The notes under the pieces are model-generated. The model did not search any database and was not told the origin of the DNA. It saw only the letters and a list, made by a program, of their open reading frames with translations. From Penelope pileata (taxonomy: Eukaryota > Chordata > Aves > Galliformes > Cracidae), in contig WBMW01000466.1 in NCBI GenBank assembly GCA_013396635.1, positions 318,765-382,764 on the forward strand: 64,000 nt of DNA, given 5' to 3'. Of the stretch, positions 36,201-49,500 are shown piece by piece. A program made the position numbers and the translations under genes. Each line of letters starts with the position of its first letter. Position 1 is the stretch's first letter.

Positions 36201-39086
36201 CCCGCAGGCCCGTGGGCAGGGGTGGCTGCGCGCGGCTCCAGGCACCAACGCTTCGTGCCCCACGTGGTGTGATGCTGGGGCCGGGGAGTGGGTGCTGTCA
36301 TGCTGCTGCTGTAGCTTTGTTGGTGCTGCAGCCTTCCTGCACCCCTGCTCCTGGTGGGGGTTTGTGTGTGCATATCCGTGTCCCACCCGTGTGTTCAGTG
36401 TCACTTGTTTGTTTTTCATTGCCACTTTCTTCCAGAAACAATCTTTCTCTTTAAATGAAGGTGCTGTCACCTGTTTCACAGCAGAATGAAAAGCTCTGGT
36501 AGAGCTAGGAGCTGTGAACCATCCACTGCTTTGCCAACAGCTAATGCCAAATGCATTTTCCCTTGTGCCTTTTGCAATGCTATTGTCGTTGTCTTGCATT
36601 GTACCATTGCTGTGAATGTCTGTTCCCATGCTCCTGCTGAGTGTAAAGCTACATGGAGTCGATTTTAAAAACAAACAAACAATTGTGCCCAAAGTTACCC
36701 TTAGGTAGCTGTTATGTCCACCTTAGATGCTAAAGTCAACTTTAGTTTATAGGATGAGGAAAACTTTTCCTTGTGGTTCTGGCATTCCAGTGTTCTAGGT
36801 GTGCCTTCAGCCTCCCACTGCTGTCCCTTATGGCAGTCTGCTCATGAGCACGGCTTCAGAGGCACAAACACGAGTGAAGTTTGGCATCCACTTGGATTCT
36901 CTTGGTGTTTCTAATTACACAATCAAAGTCTTTAAAAAAAAAAAAAAAAAACAGCAATCTGATCACAAACTGCTTGTTATATAATGCATCAAAAGAATTG
37001 TGAAATAAACAACAACTTCCCGTACACTTCATGTACACGTGGGATGAAGTGGCTGTTAGAAAGATTCCGTGATGAGTTTGTTGTGATGCTAACATTGCAT
37101 GCTAATTCCTAATCAGGTGGCTGGGCCTTTGATCCTTTTCATTGTACGGTCATGTTTCTGTCCTGACTTGAGTTCTGGAAACATGAACATCTTCCATTAT
37201 GTCTTCTTCCAGAAACTTCTTCGCTCTGCAGCATGTAATGTAAGGTGCTTTCCGGTTTGAAATTAATCATGCATCATTTTATGAATAATTTTTGGTTTCA
37301 TGCTTCTTCTGTGGTTTTGTGACAACATAGAGCAGCCTGAAATACAATGTTCGTTCTTTGAATCCTATTAATTTGTGGTGCATCTATTGCCTAAAATTCC
37401 TCTTCTCTCATCAGCTATTCTTTCCCCATACACACACCATTAATCATTTTAAACTTATAAATGTACATTTAAAGCTCCAAGAAGCTTTGTTAACATTTAA
37501 ACCTTTTCTAATCACAAGATTTTTGCAACGTTTTAAAATGGTGTGAAAGTTCTGTATAAAAATAATGCACTAATTGTTTTCAGAGGAGTAAACGTGATTT
37601 AATAGTACTAATTTCTTTTTGTGATAATGAGTAGACTTCAAGTTATCCCGTCCTCCTGCATAATTTAACTACATTTGTTTCAAATCAATATGGTGAGCTC
37701 TAAGGAGGCATTGAATATAGCTGGAGACAGAAATATGAGTCAATACTTTGTAACTACGCAGTTGCTGCTACTTTGTTTTTCAAGTTGGTGCCACACTGTA
37801 TCCGCTTGTATTCTGTATCAGTCACAGTTTCAACCTGAGAACTTTTCTATTAGCTTCAGTTCAGAGTGGAGTTTGTCTTCAGTTAAGTTATTCAGAGCAA
37901 TATAGTGTGTTTCCATTCCTGGGTAAATGCCAATGGTCATTTACATTGTTGCTTATAGGAAAAAAATATATCAGTCTGGTTTAATGAGCAGTAGGAGTCC
38001 TGTGGTGGCATAGTCCTGATATATTTAAGGATTTTAAAATCAAATCCTTAGTTATTGTATTCAATTACATACCTGATGTACATAATCTGAAAAAACGTAA
38101 AAATGAAGTACCTTGTTATTAAGACTTCTTTTCTAATTTTCTGAAAATAAAGTTGCACAAGTCTGAATTTCTAATGTTTGTTAGGTTGATGGGCAGTATT
38201 AAAACATTCAAACCTAGGCAATTGCTGAGTGAGATATTAGGTCTTACCTTCATCAGCTCAAATTGCAAAAAAATCAGGGGAATATTAACTCCTGTGTATT
38301 TTCTTTCTGAGGTTCACTGACTTTCTACCTCTCTGTAAGAGCTGTATTCGCATAGCATGAGCTTCCACTAATCCAGGCCCCTTGGAAAATTATCCAAGCC
38401 AGGGAGCTGACGTGGGAGCTGCCCTGTTCCGCCACCAGGAAGTGTTGGGCCTAGAGACCTTTCTTTTTTTCCATCAGTGCTCCCAGTTTACCAGAATTGT
38501 ACCTTCTTAAGCAGAAAGTGTATTTCTTCAGCAAAACTGAAGTAACTTCAGTTTTTTTTCAGTTTGTTTCTGTGCATGTGACTATCTGGCTAGCGAATTT
38601 GTTGTTCTCATTTGAAATTAAGTCATCATTCTCATTTCTTGTGCATTTTTCCTCTTATCCAGATGCTCTCCCTAATATTTATTTGAAGTTAATTTCATAC
38701 CTTCTTCATTTTGTCTTAGACGTCAGTTACAAGCAGATAACTAATGGCATCAACTTAGTCCTCTCTTTTTAAAAGGAAGAAATCTTAGCTTAATGCTGTA
38801 GGCATTGACTTCTTCCCCTGAGCTCTCTGAAACAGACTTCTAGGAAATTGAATCCACTGAATCTAGTACAGAATCTACTTTATGGTGATTCTGTTTCCTT
38901 TATAAGGAGGAATGTTTCTATTTTTTTCAATTTTTTCTCCTCTGCTCTCTTCATTGTACAGTTTTAGTTTTCTAGGAATATTAAATTCTGTGGTGACATT
39001 TTGGAAATAGAACACTGAAAGTGGTCTGTAGTGGTGAAGTACTAATTACATAACTTACACTTCGCTTTTCATCTTTTGCATTACAG
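35960..39086 (+). other. ATF2: ATF2 intron 1
   Basis: It begins with a GC-rich, G-run-rich stretch (36000-36130, with an ambiguous base at 36076) and then becomes AT-rich. It contains a poly(A) run at 36934-36951. No additional exon recognised. Confidence 0.6.
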
Positions 39087-39128
39087 GAAACTGAAAAGAA
39101 AAAAAAGAAGCTGTTCCAGTCCCTCTAG
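39087..39128 (+). other. ATF2: ATF2 exon 2 (untranslated, 42 bases)
   Basis: Acceptor gcattacag and donor ctctag|gtaagc bracket a purine-rich 42-base exon. It has no AUG but supplies stop codons to one upstream reading frame. It is placed here from splice-site quality and its position in the leader. Confidence 0.55.
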
Positions 39129-41786
39129 GTAAGCGGAGCGATGGCGTTTCTTCTAAAATCTAAATGTTGGCTTTATTTTACTTCTTTGTGAGTGGTGTAT
39201 TCTACATGCAAACTTCTGATTTCTACTGAAAGCAAAACTTGCAAGTCTAACTGCCTCTGTAGAAAATTTTAGAACTAAAGATCAAATATGGGAGACTTAA
39301 AAGGTAGTATAAAGGTACTGCATTTATTTTGATTTGCATTGACTTGCTTGGCTGCATGCGAGCCAGCTCTTAATTTTGGAGTGGTTAAATTTGGAAAACA
39401 AAAATAGCTATTTCTTTTTTTCATCTAAAGAAGCATCTCTATTAAAATCTTTGTGTAGAACCAAGCACATCATTAAATTATGCTCTTCAGGTAACTGCTA
39501 AGAGTATGTTATTCTTTACTGTGCAAATATATTCAGTCCACTTGACTTCAAATGTGAATGAAGAAATGAAAAAGTTGCACCCCTCAAGAAGAAGTCAAAG
39601 AATCAATAAAGACTTTGAAAATTTTTGACCTTGCCCTTTTATGCTTCAATTTTCTTTTATAGGATGAAACTTTAAGATCTTAAAAACCTAATGCTGCTTA
39701 AAGCAATTACATACTATGATGGGATCTACATTAAAGGTTACTGAGAGTTAATAACTCTGTATACAGTAAGAGTTTATTGTGCAGTAAAAGGGGGCACAAT
39801 CCCAGATCAAATGTAAAGGGTAAAAATAAATGTTTAATGTACGTGATTAGTCTTGAGAAAATGCAAACATCTGTAGAAAAATACATCTCTGATGCTTTAA
39901 CTTAAGCACTTTGTGGTGTACAGACCTAGGAGAGACATAATGCTGACTGACTACCATAATTCTGATTTGTGTCAAAAGCCTATTTCATATTTTGTTCAAC
40001 TTTCTCATTCTTTTCGAACCAGAATGCATAGATGTTTCTTGAGATGGAGCCGCTGCTGCAAGTGGTCAGCCTAGCTGCAAAACTTGTGTTTGCAACACGT
40101 GTAACCAGTGGTAGATAAATGAGCTATTACAGTAGCTGGTAGACTCAATCATCCTCTATGGGCTGTCCAATTTAGGAGTGGTATGACACTTGTCAGAACA
40201 TGCATTTCTTCTTGCTTGCTGAGCAGTAAAGGAATGATGAAATAGTGTTGGGTTTTTTGCCTCTCCAGATTTTTCGTGTTTATAGTTGTCTGTCTTCTCA
40301 GCAGATCCTATCCTTCTGTATTCAGTTCAGGACGTGTTCTTCTGTGCTTTTTGTGTCAGCTTTGAAATTAAAAGAGAGCAGTCTGTTGCTACAGCTTAGA
40401 ATAAGAAATTTACAGGGGAAGCCTGCATAGCCAAGGAGCAAGTTTAAGGATAGGGGTCTTTTGGCTGGCAGCATACTTGATAGCCTTCAGAGGCTTTAGC
40501 AGCAAGTCCATCAAGTAGGTATGTGCATCAAATAGATATGTGCATATAATTTTTGTCAGCAAATTTGGAGACGTTTTTGCAGGGATTATTAGTATACATG
40601 CATACACTTTATACAGCTGTTTAAGTGTTTAATAGAAAAATTTTAATTGAAATGTCAGTTGTGTTTCCCATGCTTTTGTTATGTAGGGAATTAAGAGAAA
40701 CAGAAAAACCTTTACCACTAAAACAAGCCAACGAGACATTGGTTAGAAGTATGATTGTCTTTTACAAGTTGTCTACAGGACGGTATTTTACAGGCAGGCC
40801 TCAGAGCTTCTATAAAGCGTACTTCAGATGTTCAATTGAAATCTTATTAAAAATGATATACGAATGGTTGTTGAAGCTGTTTTTGTGGCATGTTTAGATG
40901 AACACTAGTATGATATTTTATGGAAAGACGTTTTTTAAATAAGCATACTGTCTTAAATGTTAGTAAATTGTTTTCAAATGCTACTGGTTTTGTTTCTCTC
41001 TGTACTAACGTATTTTAAGCATGTATATATACTTAAAAGTATATATTTTACTGTACTGTTTGCTTTCCAAAAGTGATTAGGCTTGTGACATATATAAATA
41101 CTTTCACACCATTCTGGTTTATCTTTATATTGAACTATGGAGGAAATGAACAGCAAAAATGGGAGATTGTGTTCAGATTTAAGTATCAAAATTGGCTATA
41201 CTGCTGTATTTGATGCTTTTCCAACATTCAGCTCTGCTTCTGTTTCTCACTGAGAATTACACTGAGAATCTGTGGGTTTCTTTATGCTGCTGAGAGAATT
41301 CAGGGTTGGAAGGCTTGTAGAAGAAAGTTGTACTTCAGTGGACCGTAGTAAGGATTATTTCATTGAAGTGTTTCATTTATCTGAAGAGAGAAAGTTGAGG
41401 CTGCAGGTTCACATTCAAATGAATCACCTCAAGAGCTATCTTTTTTTCTATGTGACAAGGTGTTTGCTTGTTACCTGGCTAACAAACAAAGGTGCCTATA
41501 ATTCATCTCTAGCAATTGGTTTTAAAGTTCACGCACTTTATTTCTCATTGTGTTGGATGGGTAACTTTTTTGTCAACATGGCATGTAGGTTATTCTATCA
41601 GTTCTCAGGGTGAGTGTTTTTTAAATTCTCTTTTTTTATTGTGGTGTTCTCCCAGGGCAATCAGTCTCCAGTAGCTTTTTGAAATCAGAGTGACAATTGC
41701 AAACTTCTGTCTTCTGAAAACTTGCGTTCTGTATGTTATTTGGGTCAGGCAACAAAAATCCAGAAGAAAGAGGAGACAAGGATGTC

Positions 41787-41825
41787 GTTTGGTTTGGTTT
41801 GGTTTGCTTTCTTGTTTGTTTGTTT
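41787..41825. repeat. (GGTTT)n then (GTTT)n simple repeat
   Basis: Three GGTTT units followed by GTTT units, next to the start of the CR1 fragment at 41.9 kb. Confidence 0.8.
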
Positions 41826-41899
41826 TAGCATAGCATCTACAGTTTACTGCCATAAGCCTTGAAGTTAATCTCTCTGTTTTCTAAAGCTGTCAGAATCTT

Positions 41900-42500
41900 A
41901 CCCAGGTTTGGATGTTGGGTCTCATCCTTTTGTTGTACACCACCCGGAGTCTGGATCTGTCCTCTCTGTAAGAGCACATTAGGTAGCCTAAGCAAGAAAG
42001 TAGATCTTTCCTTAGCCTTCCTTCTCCAGGCTGAGCACATGTAGCTCCTTGATACCGCTCTTGTATGTAATAGTCCAGCCCCCTAACTATTTTGGTGAGG
42101 CCCCTACTGGTTTCTCTAGAGTTTGTAATCTGTCCTGTTTTTAAGGGCTCAGAATTGGATGCAGTACTCCCACTGTAGCCTACTGAGTGCCAAATAAAGG
42201 AGAACAGTCACTTCCCTCAATCTGCTTGCCATGCTCTTGCTAATTCAGCCCAGAATGCTGTTAGCTTTCAGTGCTGCAGGCGACTTGCTGCTAAATTGTG
42301 TTCAGCTTGTTGTCCGCTAGGAGTTACAGGTTCTGCCCTAAAGTTGCTTGACAGTCATTTGGCCCTCAGCCTGCAGCGCTGCCTGGAATTATTTTGTTCT
42401 AGGTGCAAGCTTTGCATTTGTCTTTGTAATAGGTAAATACAATCCTTACTGATGTGGCTAGACTAATGAATGTGAGCCCTTTGTTTTCCCATCCTGTCAG
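41900..42500 (-). mobile_element. Diverged CR1 LINE fragment (3' part)
   Basis: Read on the minus strand this is the CR1 3' region. Plus-strand blocks in order are 'cttctccaggctgagcacat' (42019), 'gtgaggcccctactggtttc' (42095), 'ctcagaattggatgcagtac' (42149) and 'cccagaatgctgttagcttt' (42248). These match standard blocks of the reverse-complemented CR1 consensus. No open reading frame remains. Confidence 0.8.
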
Positions 42501-43216
42501 ATCCGGTTTCTGTTTAGATTTATAATGTCCAAGGTCTTGTTGGAATGCGTGAGTGAACTTCTTTTCTCTTTTAAGAGCAAAAAATTTAGCACTTCAAGAG
42601 ACTTTTTTTTTCCTTAGACATTAGCTGGAATCTCTTTACAGACGTTATCTCTCAAAATTCCTTGTAGTCTGCAGTCAAGTAATAGTAAAAAGTTTAGAAT
42701 GTGAATTTGTCTCCAACTTTTTTCCAGTAAGTTACCCAGGAGGACAACACTTTGTTTTCTTTTCTTTATAAACAGGGCTTTCAAAAATCTCAGGCTTCAC
42801 AAAGTAAAACATGAAACCAGGTAACTGCTTCATATGCAAATGCATGCTTTGGTAATATTCCTTTAAAAGAGAAAATGGACAGACAGGAAAAATTAATCTT
42901 TACAGCTTATGACCTAAGATAAATGCTAACAGTGTGGGTGTTGTAGATTTTTATGACTAATACTATGCACTTTGAAAGACTCACGACAAGCTATAGTAAC
43001 AGATACATTGCTGTGTATGCACCTTTGTTAATCAAAATCTTCATCCTTTAGAAAAAAAAAATCGTACGCCTTCAGCCATTTCTGATAGGGAAATAACTCT
43101 TCTGTTTATAATATGTATACATGTTTATGTTGCAGCCATATTTAAGTGTGTGTTGCCTCATGATCAATATTTAACAAAGCTAATCCTTTTGAGATCTAAA
43201 GGAGACTAACCCTACT

Positions 43217-43452
43217 AATCATAGAATCATAGAATGGTTCAGGTTGGAAGGGACCTTAGAGATCATCTTGTTCCAACCCCCCTGCCATGGGCAAGGACAC
43301 CTCCCACTAGACCAGGTTGCCCAAAGCCCCATCCAGCCTGGCCTTGAATACTTCCAGGGAGGGGGCATCAACGACTTCTCTGGGCAACCTGTTCCAGTGT
43401 CTCACCACCCTCACAGGGAAGAATTTCCTCCTTATATCTAGTTTAAATCTTG
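43217..43452 (-). mobile_element. CR1 LINE 3' end, relatively young copy
   Basis: The plus strand begins with aatcatagaatcatagaatgg, the reverse complement of the CR1 terminal octamer repeat. The well-preserved blocks 'ggttggaagggaccttagag', 'cccatccagcctggccttga' and 'caacctgttccagtgtctca' follow. The low divergence makes it the best-preserved repeat in the window. It is a 5'-truncated copy in reverse orientation. Confidence 0.95.
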
Positions 43453-45779
43453 AACTTGTATTAAAAAAATCTGCTTTGCATAGCTGAACAAAGGTAACAT
43501 ACTTGTAGGATGGCTTTTAAGTGCCTAAGTTCCAAATAATGTAAAGATGAAATCCTAAAGCTTTAGTGAGAATAACCTTAGTTTCAATTGTGAAGCCTAA
43601 CTCATGACTATTAAACTTGCCCGTGACATCGTTAATACTCTTCAATATTGATAGTATCAAGTTCATAGATTCAACAGTTTGAGAAATATTTCACCTCTTC
43701 AGAAACTTGAGACAGGTTATGAACTCTTTGCAAAGAACAGCAGAGCAATCTCTATCTCTGATTTGCTTTGGCATCTTGTCTGTAGGACATAAATGTTTCC
43801 CTGAGATGTCAGTGCCAAAGACTCTAAAATTTTTGGCAGCCATTCATCTCTTCTTGGCTTGTGATCTCAGTCTCAGTATCCTCATTCTGTTGAATGTATA
43901 TATTTAGAAGTGACACTGGAATCTCTCCCCCTGCATGTTTTGCTTCTTTGCTATTTAGCGCCTATAGTCAAGGACACCGGGCTCTCCTTCTCCTTGGAGC
44001 AATGTCCAGAATTCTATGCAGTACTTTTTACTGTTCAGTCTTAGGCAAAAGAATCAGGTAATGTGTCCCCTACAGATACAAATTTCTCAGGTATTATGAC
44101 TTAAATGATTTGCCTAGGCTTAATTGAGCTGTTCTGTGTCTAGTGCTAACTGGTATACCAGAAGTGTGCATTCTGTATTCTCAGGATAGTTAGGCAGCTT
44201 CAAAACCCTTGCAGCTTTTCATGACCATTCTTTGGGGGAGAGATGGATTTGTTCTGCTTCTGACTGCTAATCACAAAGACATCTTTATTCATCAAGTCAA
44301 GCAGAGGTGAGAACTAGCATTGTTAGATCTCCATACAAATACCCATACTTAAAGATGAGTGTGTTTCCTCCAGGGTAAACTCTCAGATGAGGTAAGAGTG
44401 CTCATCGTCTCCTGGGTAGTTAGCTAAATTGGTACTTTCACTTTTTTTCGTCCTCCTATTACTTGAACTTAAAATAATATAACATTAATTATGAGACTGG
44501 TTGCTCCTCGCTAAACTCTGATGTGACGATATCATAATTTTACATGTTCAAGGTAGCAGAACTTGGTTATTTTTAGTCATTGATATCAAAGCATCCACAC
44601 GCTGATTTTGTCTGTTGTCCAGCACAGATTGGCCCAATCCCATGTATGTCCCTTTCTCTGTTCCCAAAGTGGAGTGATGCTGCCTTGCTTATAGAATGAG
44701 AATGTAGCTGAGAAATGCACTCTCCTTTCTCTTCTCCCGCCCAGTAGTGTTCTTCCCTAACCCAGAAAACAATCAGAGCAGGCTTACTGTACCGATGGAT
44801 TCCTTTTCGTTTGCTAGAAGCCAGAAAGAAGGGTCTGAGGGAAAGGCTTGTGCTGCACTAAGGTCCAATAACTGGGAAAGTACAGAAAGTAGAGGAGCCC
44901 AGCATGAACTTGAGAGAACTTGCAGCCAAATGGTTCAGGAGCAGAGAGTTCATAAGGATGAGATGAGGGACAGTTATGCCTCCTGTCCACAACTTCCTAA
45001 AACCTTCACCACAATTTCAGAAAGTTAGTACAGCATTGTTGACACTTGATGGAATTGCAAGACTTTTATTTTTTTTTTACTGGTATCATGAAAGATTGAA
45101 GCAGATCACCACATTCGCTTCCAAGTGTACGGCACAAATGTCTTTAGCAAGGTAGGGGGGAGGGTGGGACAGCAGATCTGTCTGAATTTGTTTCCCTTGC
45201 TCTGATATGAGAACAATCAATGTGTTTCTTTTCATTTTCTACATTCCCTAAAGCTTCCTTGCATGCTTTAGAATACCTTACCTAATTGAGAGCATCTGAA
45301 ATGTGAAGACCTTCTTTGCTTGTAAAACTTCTTTGATGCAAAAATTTGTTGCAGGCATCAGCTACGAAAAAGACAACTGGAAAAAATGGTAGTTCTAAAG
45401 TATTTTAATTCTTCTCAGTGCTGACTCTGAAACTTTGTTAGGACTTTTGTTGCCCTCACTGAGCTTTAAGGTTAATTTCAGGGCTGATTTTTCTTTTATA
45501 TGAGAGTTTTCACTTCAAAGATAAGGGATACTATAATTTTTTATTAGGAGAATATGAATTAAGTAGTTTGTCAAAAAAATTTAGTTGTAGAAGCACCTTT
45601 TACTGTCTGAGAGAAGGCAAAAATTAAGGGATCTGTTGAGGTAAACAATTTATTTGGAAAACGTGTTGTGTTTCTTGGTTGGATTATGAATAGTGGACAT
45701 TATATCGTATATCTTTACAAAACCATGGATTATTGCATATTTAACAGGCGTAGTAATTCATATCTTCTTTTGATTACAG

Positions 45780-45848
45780 TTCATTGCCATGAAAAGGAGG
45801 ATATGATAGTTTGCCCTATGAAACAGATTTATATGTGAAATCTGACAG
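45780..45848 (+). other. ATF2: ATF2 exon 3 (leader)
   Basis: Acceptor ttgattacag, donor ctgacag|gtatgc. In mammals the matching exon encodes the start of an N-terminal extension (MKFKL...). Here the corresponding AUG at 45818 runs into an in-frame TGA after six codons, so the extension is not encoded. Two further AUGs, at 45790 and 45803, open short frames. Confidence 0.7.
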
Positions 45849-46522
45849 GTATGCGTTTCAGTTTTGTGGTGGGTATGCAAAACAGCACAAAATACAATAG
45901 CATTAGTATCCATTACTTCATTCTTAAATCTCTTTATGCTCTTAGTAATTCAGTTGTATAGCTGAGATGTAACTGAAGTACATGTTTTTGTAGTTATAGT
46001 TGTAAAAGATTACATAAAGGACTATTGCTAACTTTGCTTTACGTGAAAAAATTATGTGATTATGAAAAAATTTACATGACTGAAAAATATGGCATGAACT
46101 ACTTTTATCTGTTGGCAATGTGCGCTTGAGAACTTGGTATTATTTGCTGCTTTGTTCCTTTCTGGTGGGGGAGTGGGGAAATTGGGTAATTATTACAAGA
46201 TATTTTTGTTTCAGTAATGAACTGTCTTACTTTGTTTACACATGCCTTTTGCAGTTGATCATGTTACATACAAACACTGGCCTTTCCAATTGGGATGCAC
46301 ATTAAAGCATACTGCGTCTCTGTTTGATTTTGTGTGCCTTACAGAGTTTGTAGTCCAGATGCTTCTCACATCTTCGGTATTAGATTCTTAGAAGGCAGCT
46401 AGAAGGCAGAAGTTCTTCCTCATAGAGTAATAAAATTTCCTGTGAATGTTGATGTGTTGATAACTGTATTGATAACTTGTTGTAATATTTGTGAAATGCT
46501 TTCCACTATCATTTTAATACAG
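45849..46522 (+). other. ATF2: ATF2 intron 3
   Basis: Unique AT-rich sequence of 674 bases. Nothing recognised in it. Confidence 0.6.
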
Positions 46523-46592
46523 GTAGCACAACGACCTGTGGAATATGAGTGATGACAAACCCTTCTTATGCACTGCCCCTGGATGTGGCCAG
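46523..46592 (+). CDS. ATF2: ATF2 exon 4: start codon and first half of the zinc finger
   Basis: Acceptor tttaatacag, donor ccag|gtaatg. Bases 46523-46544 are leader. AUG at 46545-46547 opens MSDDKPFLCTAPGCGQ, with both zinc-binding cysteines. Confidence 0.95.
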
Positions 46593-49500
46593 GTAATGGT
46601 CTGACTTGAAGTTACTAACATTGATCAAATAAAAGTGAAACAGTGAGACATATTTCCAGGAGCTGAAGAAAAGGAAGTTAATGATAATTGGCAGAAAGTA
46701 TCCATGTTTTCCAGTTCTGCTGAAAAACAAGTGACAGGGAGAACTTCCAGCGTTTTGTCTGATTATTCAGAAAAATACTATCCATACAATAAAAAAAAAC
46801 TTATTAAATTATCCTTTCTGAGCTAAAAACAGTTACTTTTCTTAGCCCTGTTTTGTTTGTTTCCATGAAGAAGCGTGCAGATATATTTTTTTCATACTCA
46901 AGAAACATGTAGGTAATCTGCATTTTTCAGATTGTTTCAGTGTTAGTGGGGAGCTTATTGTGAAACTTGCAGGTATTCTGTGCTTATAAGTCAAAATTTC
47001 TTTTACTTCATGGTAATTTAAAAGTTTTTAATCTTCACATCTATGGTGACTGCAAGTATTTACTAGAATGATTTTTATTTATATACGTTTTTATATAAAG
47101 GAAGATGTTAGCAGTGTGCATGCCACAAAGTGTTTCAAATCCTATCATATTTCTAATATATTCTGTTAAATAGCATTAGTGGATGTAGCACTAAATGAGC
47201 AGAAAAGAAATAATATTAATAATGAATGCTTTAACAGATGGTTGCTTAAAAGGAAGCTGTCTTAACACTTTTAATTTAGTAACCTGGAAATGAGTGAGTT
47301 TACATTATCTACTGCATGAGATTGACATCCCTGCTGCCTTTATATGGAACTAATTTCTTAAACAAGCTGAATTTTTTTCCATTATATTAGTTCACTTGGA
47401 TTTGTTTGGATTTTGAGGTCAAAATATTTCCATTCTTGTTCTGAAAACTTGGTTTTTGTGATGACTGCCAGCATTAATATATTAATGGAACATCTTGTAT
47501 TTAAAGCGGGAAAGGACTCAGATTTCTTATTATGTCTAATATGTACAGAGACATCAAAAGTAACAGAAGATGGCCTTCTAAGCAACGTTTGTCCCCATCT
47601 TGTCTTGATCTCTTTTTGATGTAAGCTCTGTCAGAAGAGTTTTGGCAACTAAATCTCACAGAAGATGCATCATGGGGCTTAACCAGTCCTTTATTCAAGT
47701 GGAGGAGCAGAGAGAAGCTTATGTTTCAGAGAATGTGCAAGGCTTCTCCAGATGTCAAATCACATTGTAGAATAGAGAACCTGTTCCCTCCAAAGAAGAC
47801 TGTCTGTCATGTAGTAGGAACAGAGAGATGTGTTTGAGTCTTAGGGTGATAGAAAAGCAATGTTTCTGGCTTAAGGCATATCTAGAGATAAGACACAGGA
47901 GCTGTGGCTAGTGGCATTCGGAACCCTTGGCAAGAAAAGTTATAACAAAAATAGGGCTTGGCCAGTATTACACTGTTTTTCAGTAATCCTGCATTTTTAA
48001 ATCCCCTCTGAACTCCACACATACATGTCCCTTCTCACAGAAATATTCTAGAAAGCAGTACTCTGAGGTCAGTGAAGTTTTCTGTATTATTTTCTGAGAG
48101 ATGATGCTTGGTAGGTGTCCATTACCAGATATGTGTGGAGTGACTTAAACAAATGGGGAAAAATCGGAAACATCATTTTGAGTCCCAGATGTTCACAAAG
48201 AAAAGTAAGAATTAGAATATTTCTTACAACATGGAAACTTGCATCTTGGGAAGAATTTTGTTAGATTATCTCAATTGAAACATTAATTTACCCACAATTA
48301 CAGAGGCACGGTGAATTTCAAGTTAATAAGAGCAGGCATATCTATTTTACAGCATGTAGTTTGTCTGCTTGCTGCTGCTTTCCTTGAATGCACCCCACCC
48401 AAATTTTGAAGGATGTATGCAAAACGCTGCTGAGCTACTTCTGAAAATTTGAGAGCTTTTTAAATTGCTGCTAAGTTTAATTCATTCACAGCCTTTCAGT
48501 TGCCTGATGATATTCTGGTGTTTCCCATTCTGTATGCCTCATGATACACAGTGAACTGTCAGGGGCAGGAGTTACACTTTATTTTGTTTACACTATTAAA
48601 TACAGTAAGTCTGTGTTTGTGATTACAGACCAATGCTCATTATTATGATAGAAGCAATACAGAAATCAAATAGTGATAATCAATTACAAAACATTTTCAA
48701 GATCCATTAGTGTAGCACATGGCTGTTTGCTAAGGGTTAATGAAGTCTGCAGCACTCTGAAATTTTATCATGGACTTGTGGTGAATGCAGGTACTTATAC
48801 TACCATTTCCCTGAGACTGTTGCTACTTGGTTGCTGTGAACATTATTTGAGTTTTGTCATATTTTTTTATCTGGTACTGTTGACCAAAGAACAGGATGTA
48901 TCTTCTTAAGAGTTGGCTGTTAACATAGTAACAATTGTTTTACATGTTATAAAAGTGACTTTCTGTAGAGTTGTATTTACTGTCTTCACATTCAAAATTA
49001 CATTTCTTAAAACTTTCTGCCACAGCGTTTTACCAATGAGGATCATTTGGCTGTCCATAAACATAAACATGAGATGACACTGAAATTTGGTCCGGCTCGT
49101 AATGATAGTGTCATTGTGGCTGGTTAGTATATACTTTTATAACTGCTTTATTCACTTTTCTGGTGGAATGTGCATACATCTTTGTGTATTTTCTGTACTT
49201 AATGCAAAGATTTATGTTATGAGACTATGAAATATTTTCTTCATTGTAGTTATCTGCAACATGTTCGGTTAATGTTTTCCTGCAAAATTAACTTCTGTTA
49301 AAATCTGAATTTAAGTAACCTTTATTTAGATCTGGTACATGATTAATTATTTTTCAGTTGTCAATACCTTCATAATTGATTAAAACATGTAGTAAGCATT
49401 CAGCAAGAACATAACACTGATAAAGGCTGTGCCTAATAGGATCTGTAACTAGATTATGCCATATTTACGGTTCACAGTTTCACTAAGATTACTTGTCCCT

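Larger units (their letters stand above)
39129..45779 (+). other. ATF2: ATF2 intron 2 (6.6 kb)
   Basis: It contains two CR1 fragments (41.9-42.5 kb and 43.2-43.45 kb) and GGTTT/GTTT simple repeats. Otherwise unique, with no exon recognised. Confidence 0.55.

Noticed and set aside
35439..36692. 417-codon open frame on the minus strand across the ATF2 CpG island, and a 302-codon frame on the plus strand (35581-36489)
   Set aside because: Both are produced by stop-poor GC-rich promoter sequence. They cross an ambiguous base, contain Ala/Gly/Pro/Arg-rich text with no domain, and overlap the ATF2 promoter and first exon.
38431..38446. CCACCAGGAAGTG as a CTCF site
   Set aside because: The right half does not match the GGC core of the CTCF motif; it is only a generic ETS-like GGAAGTG.
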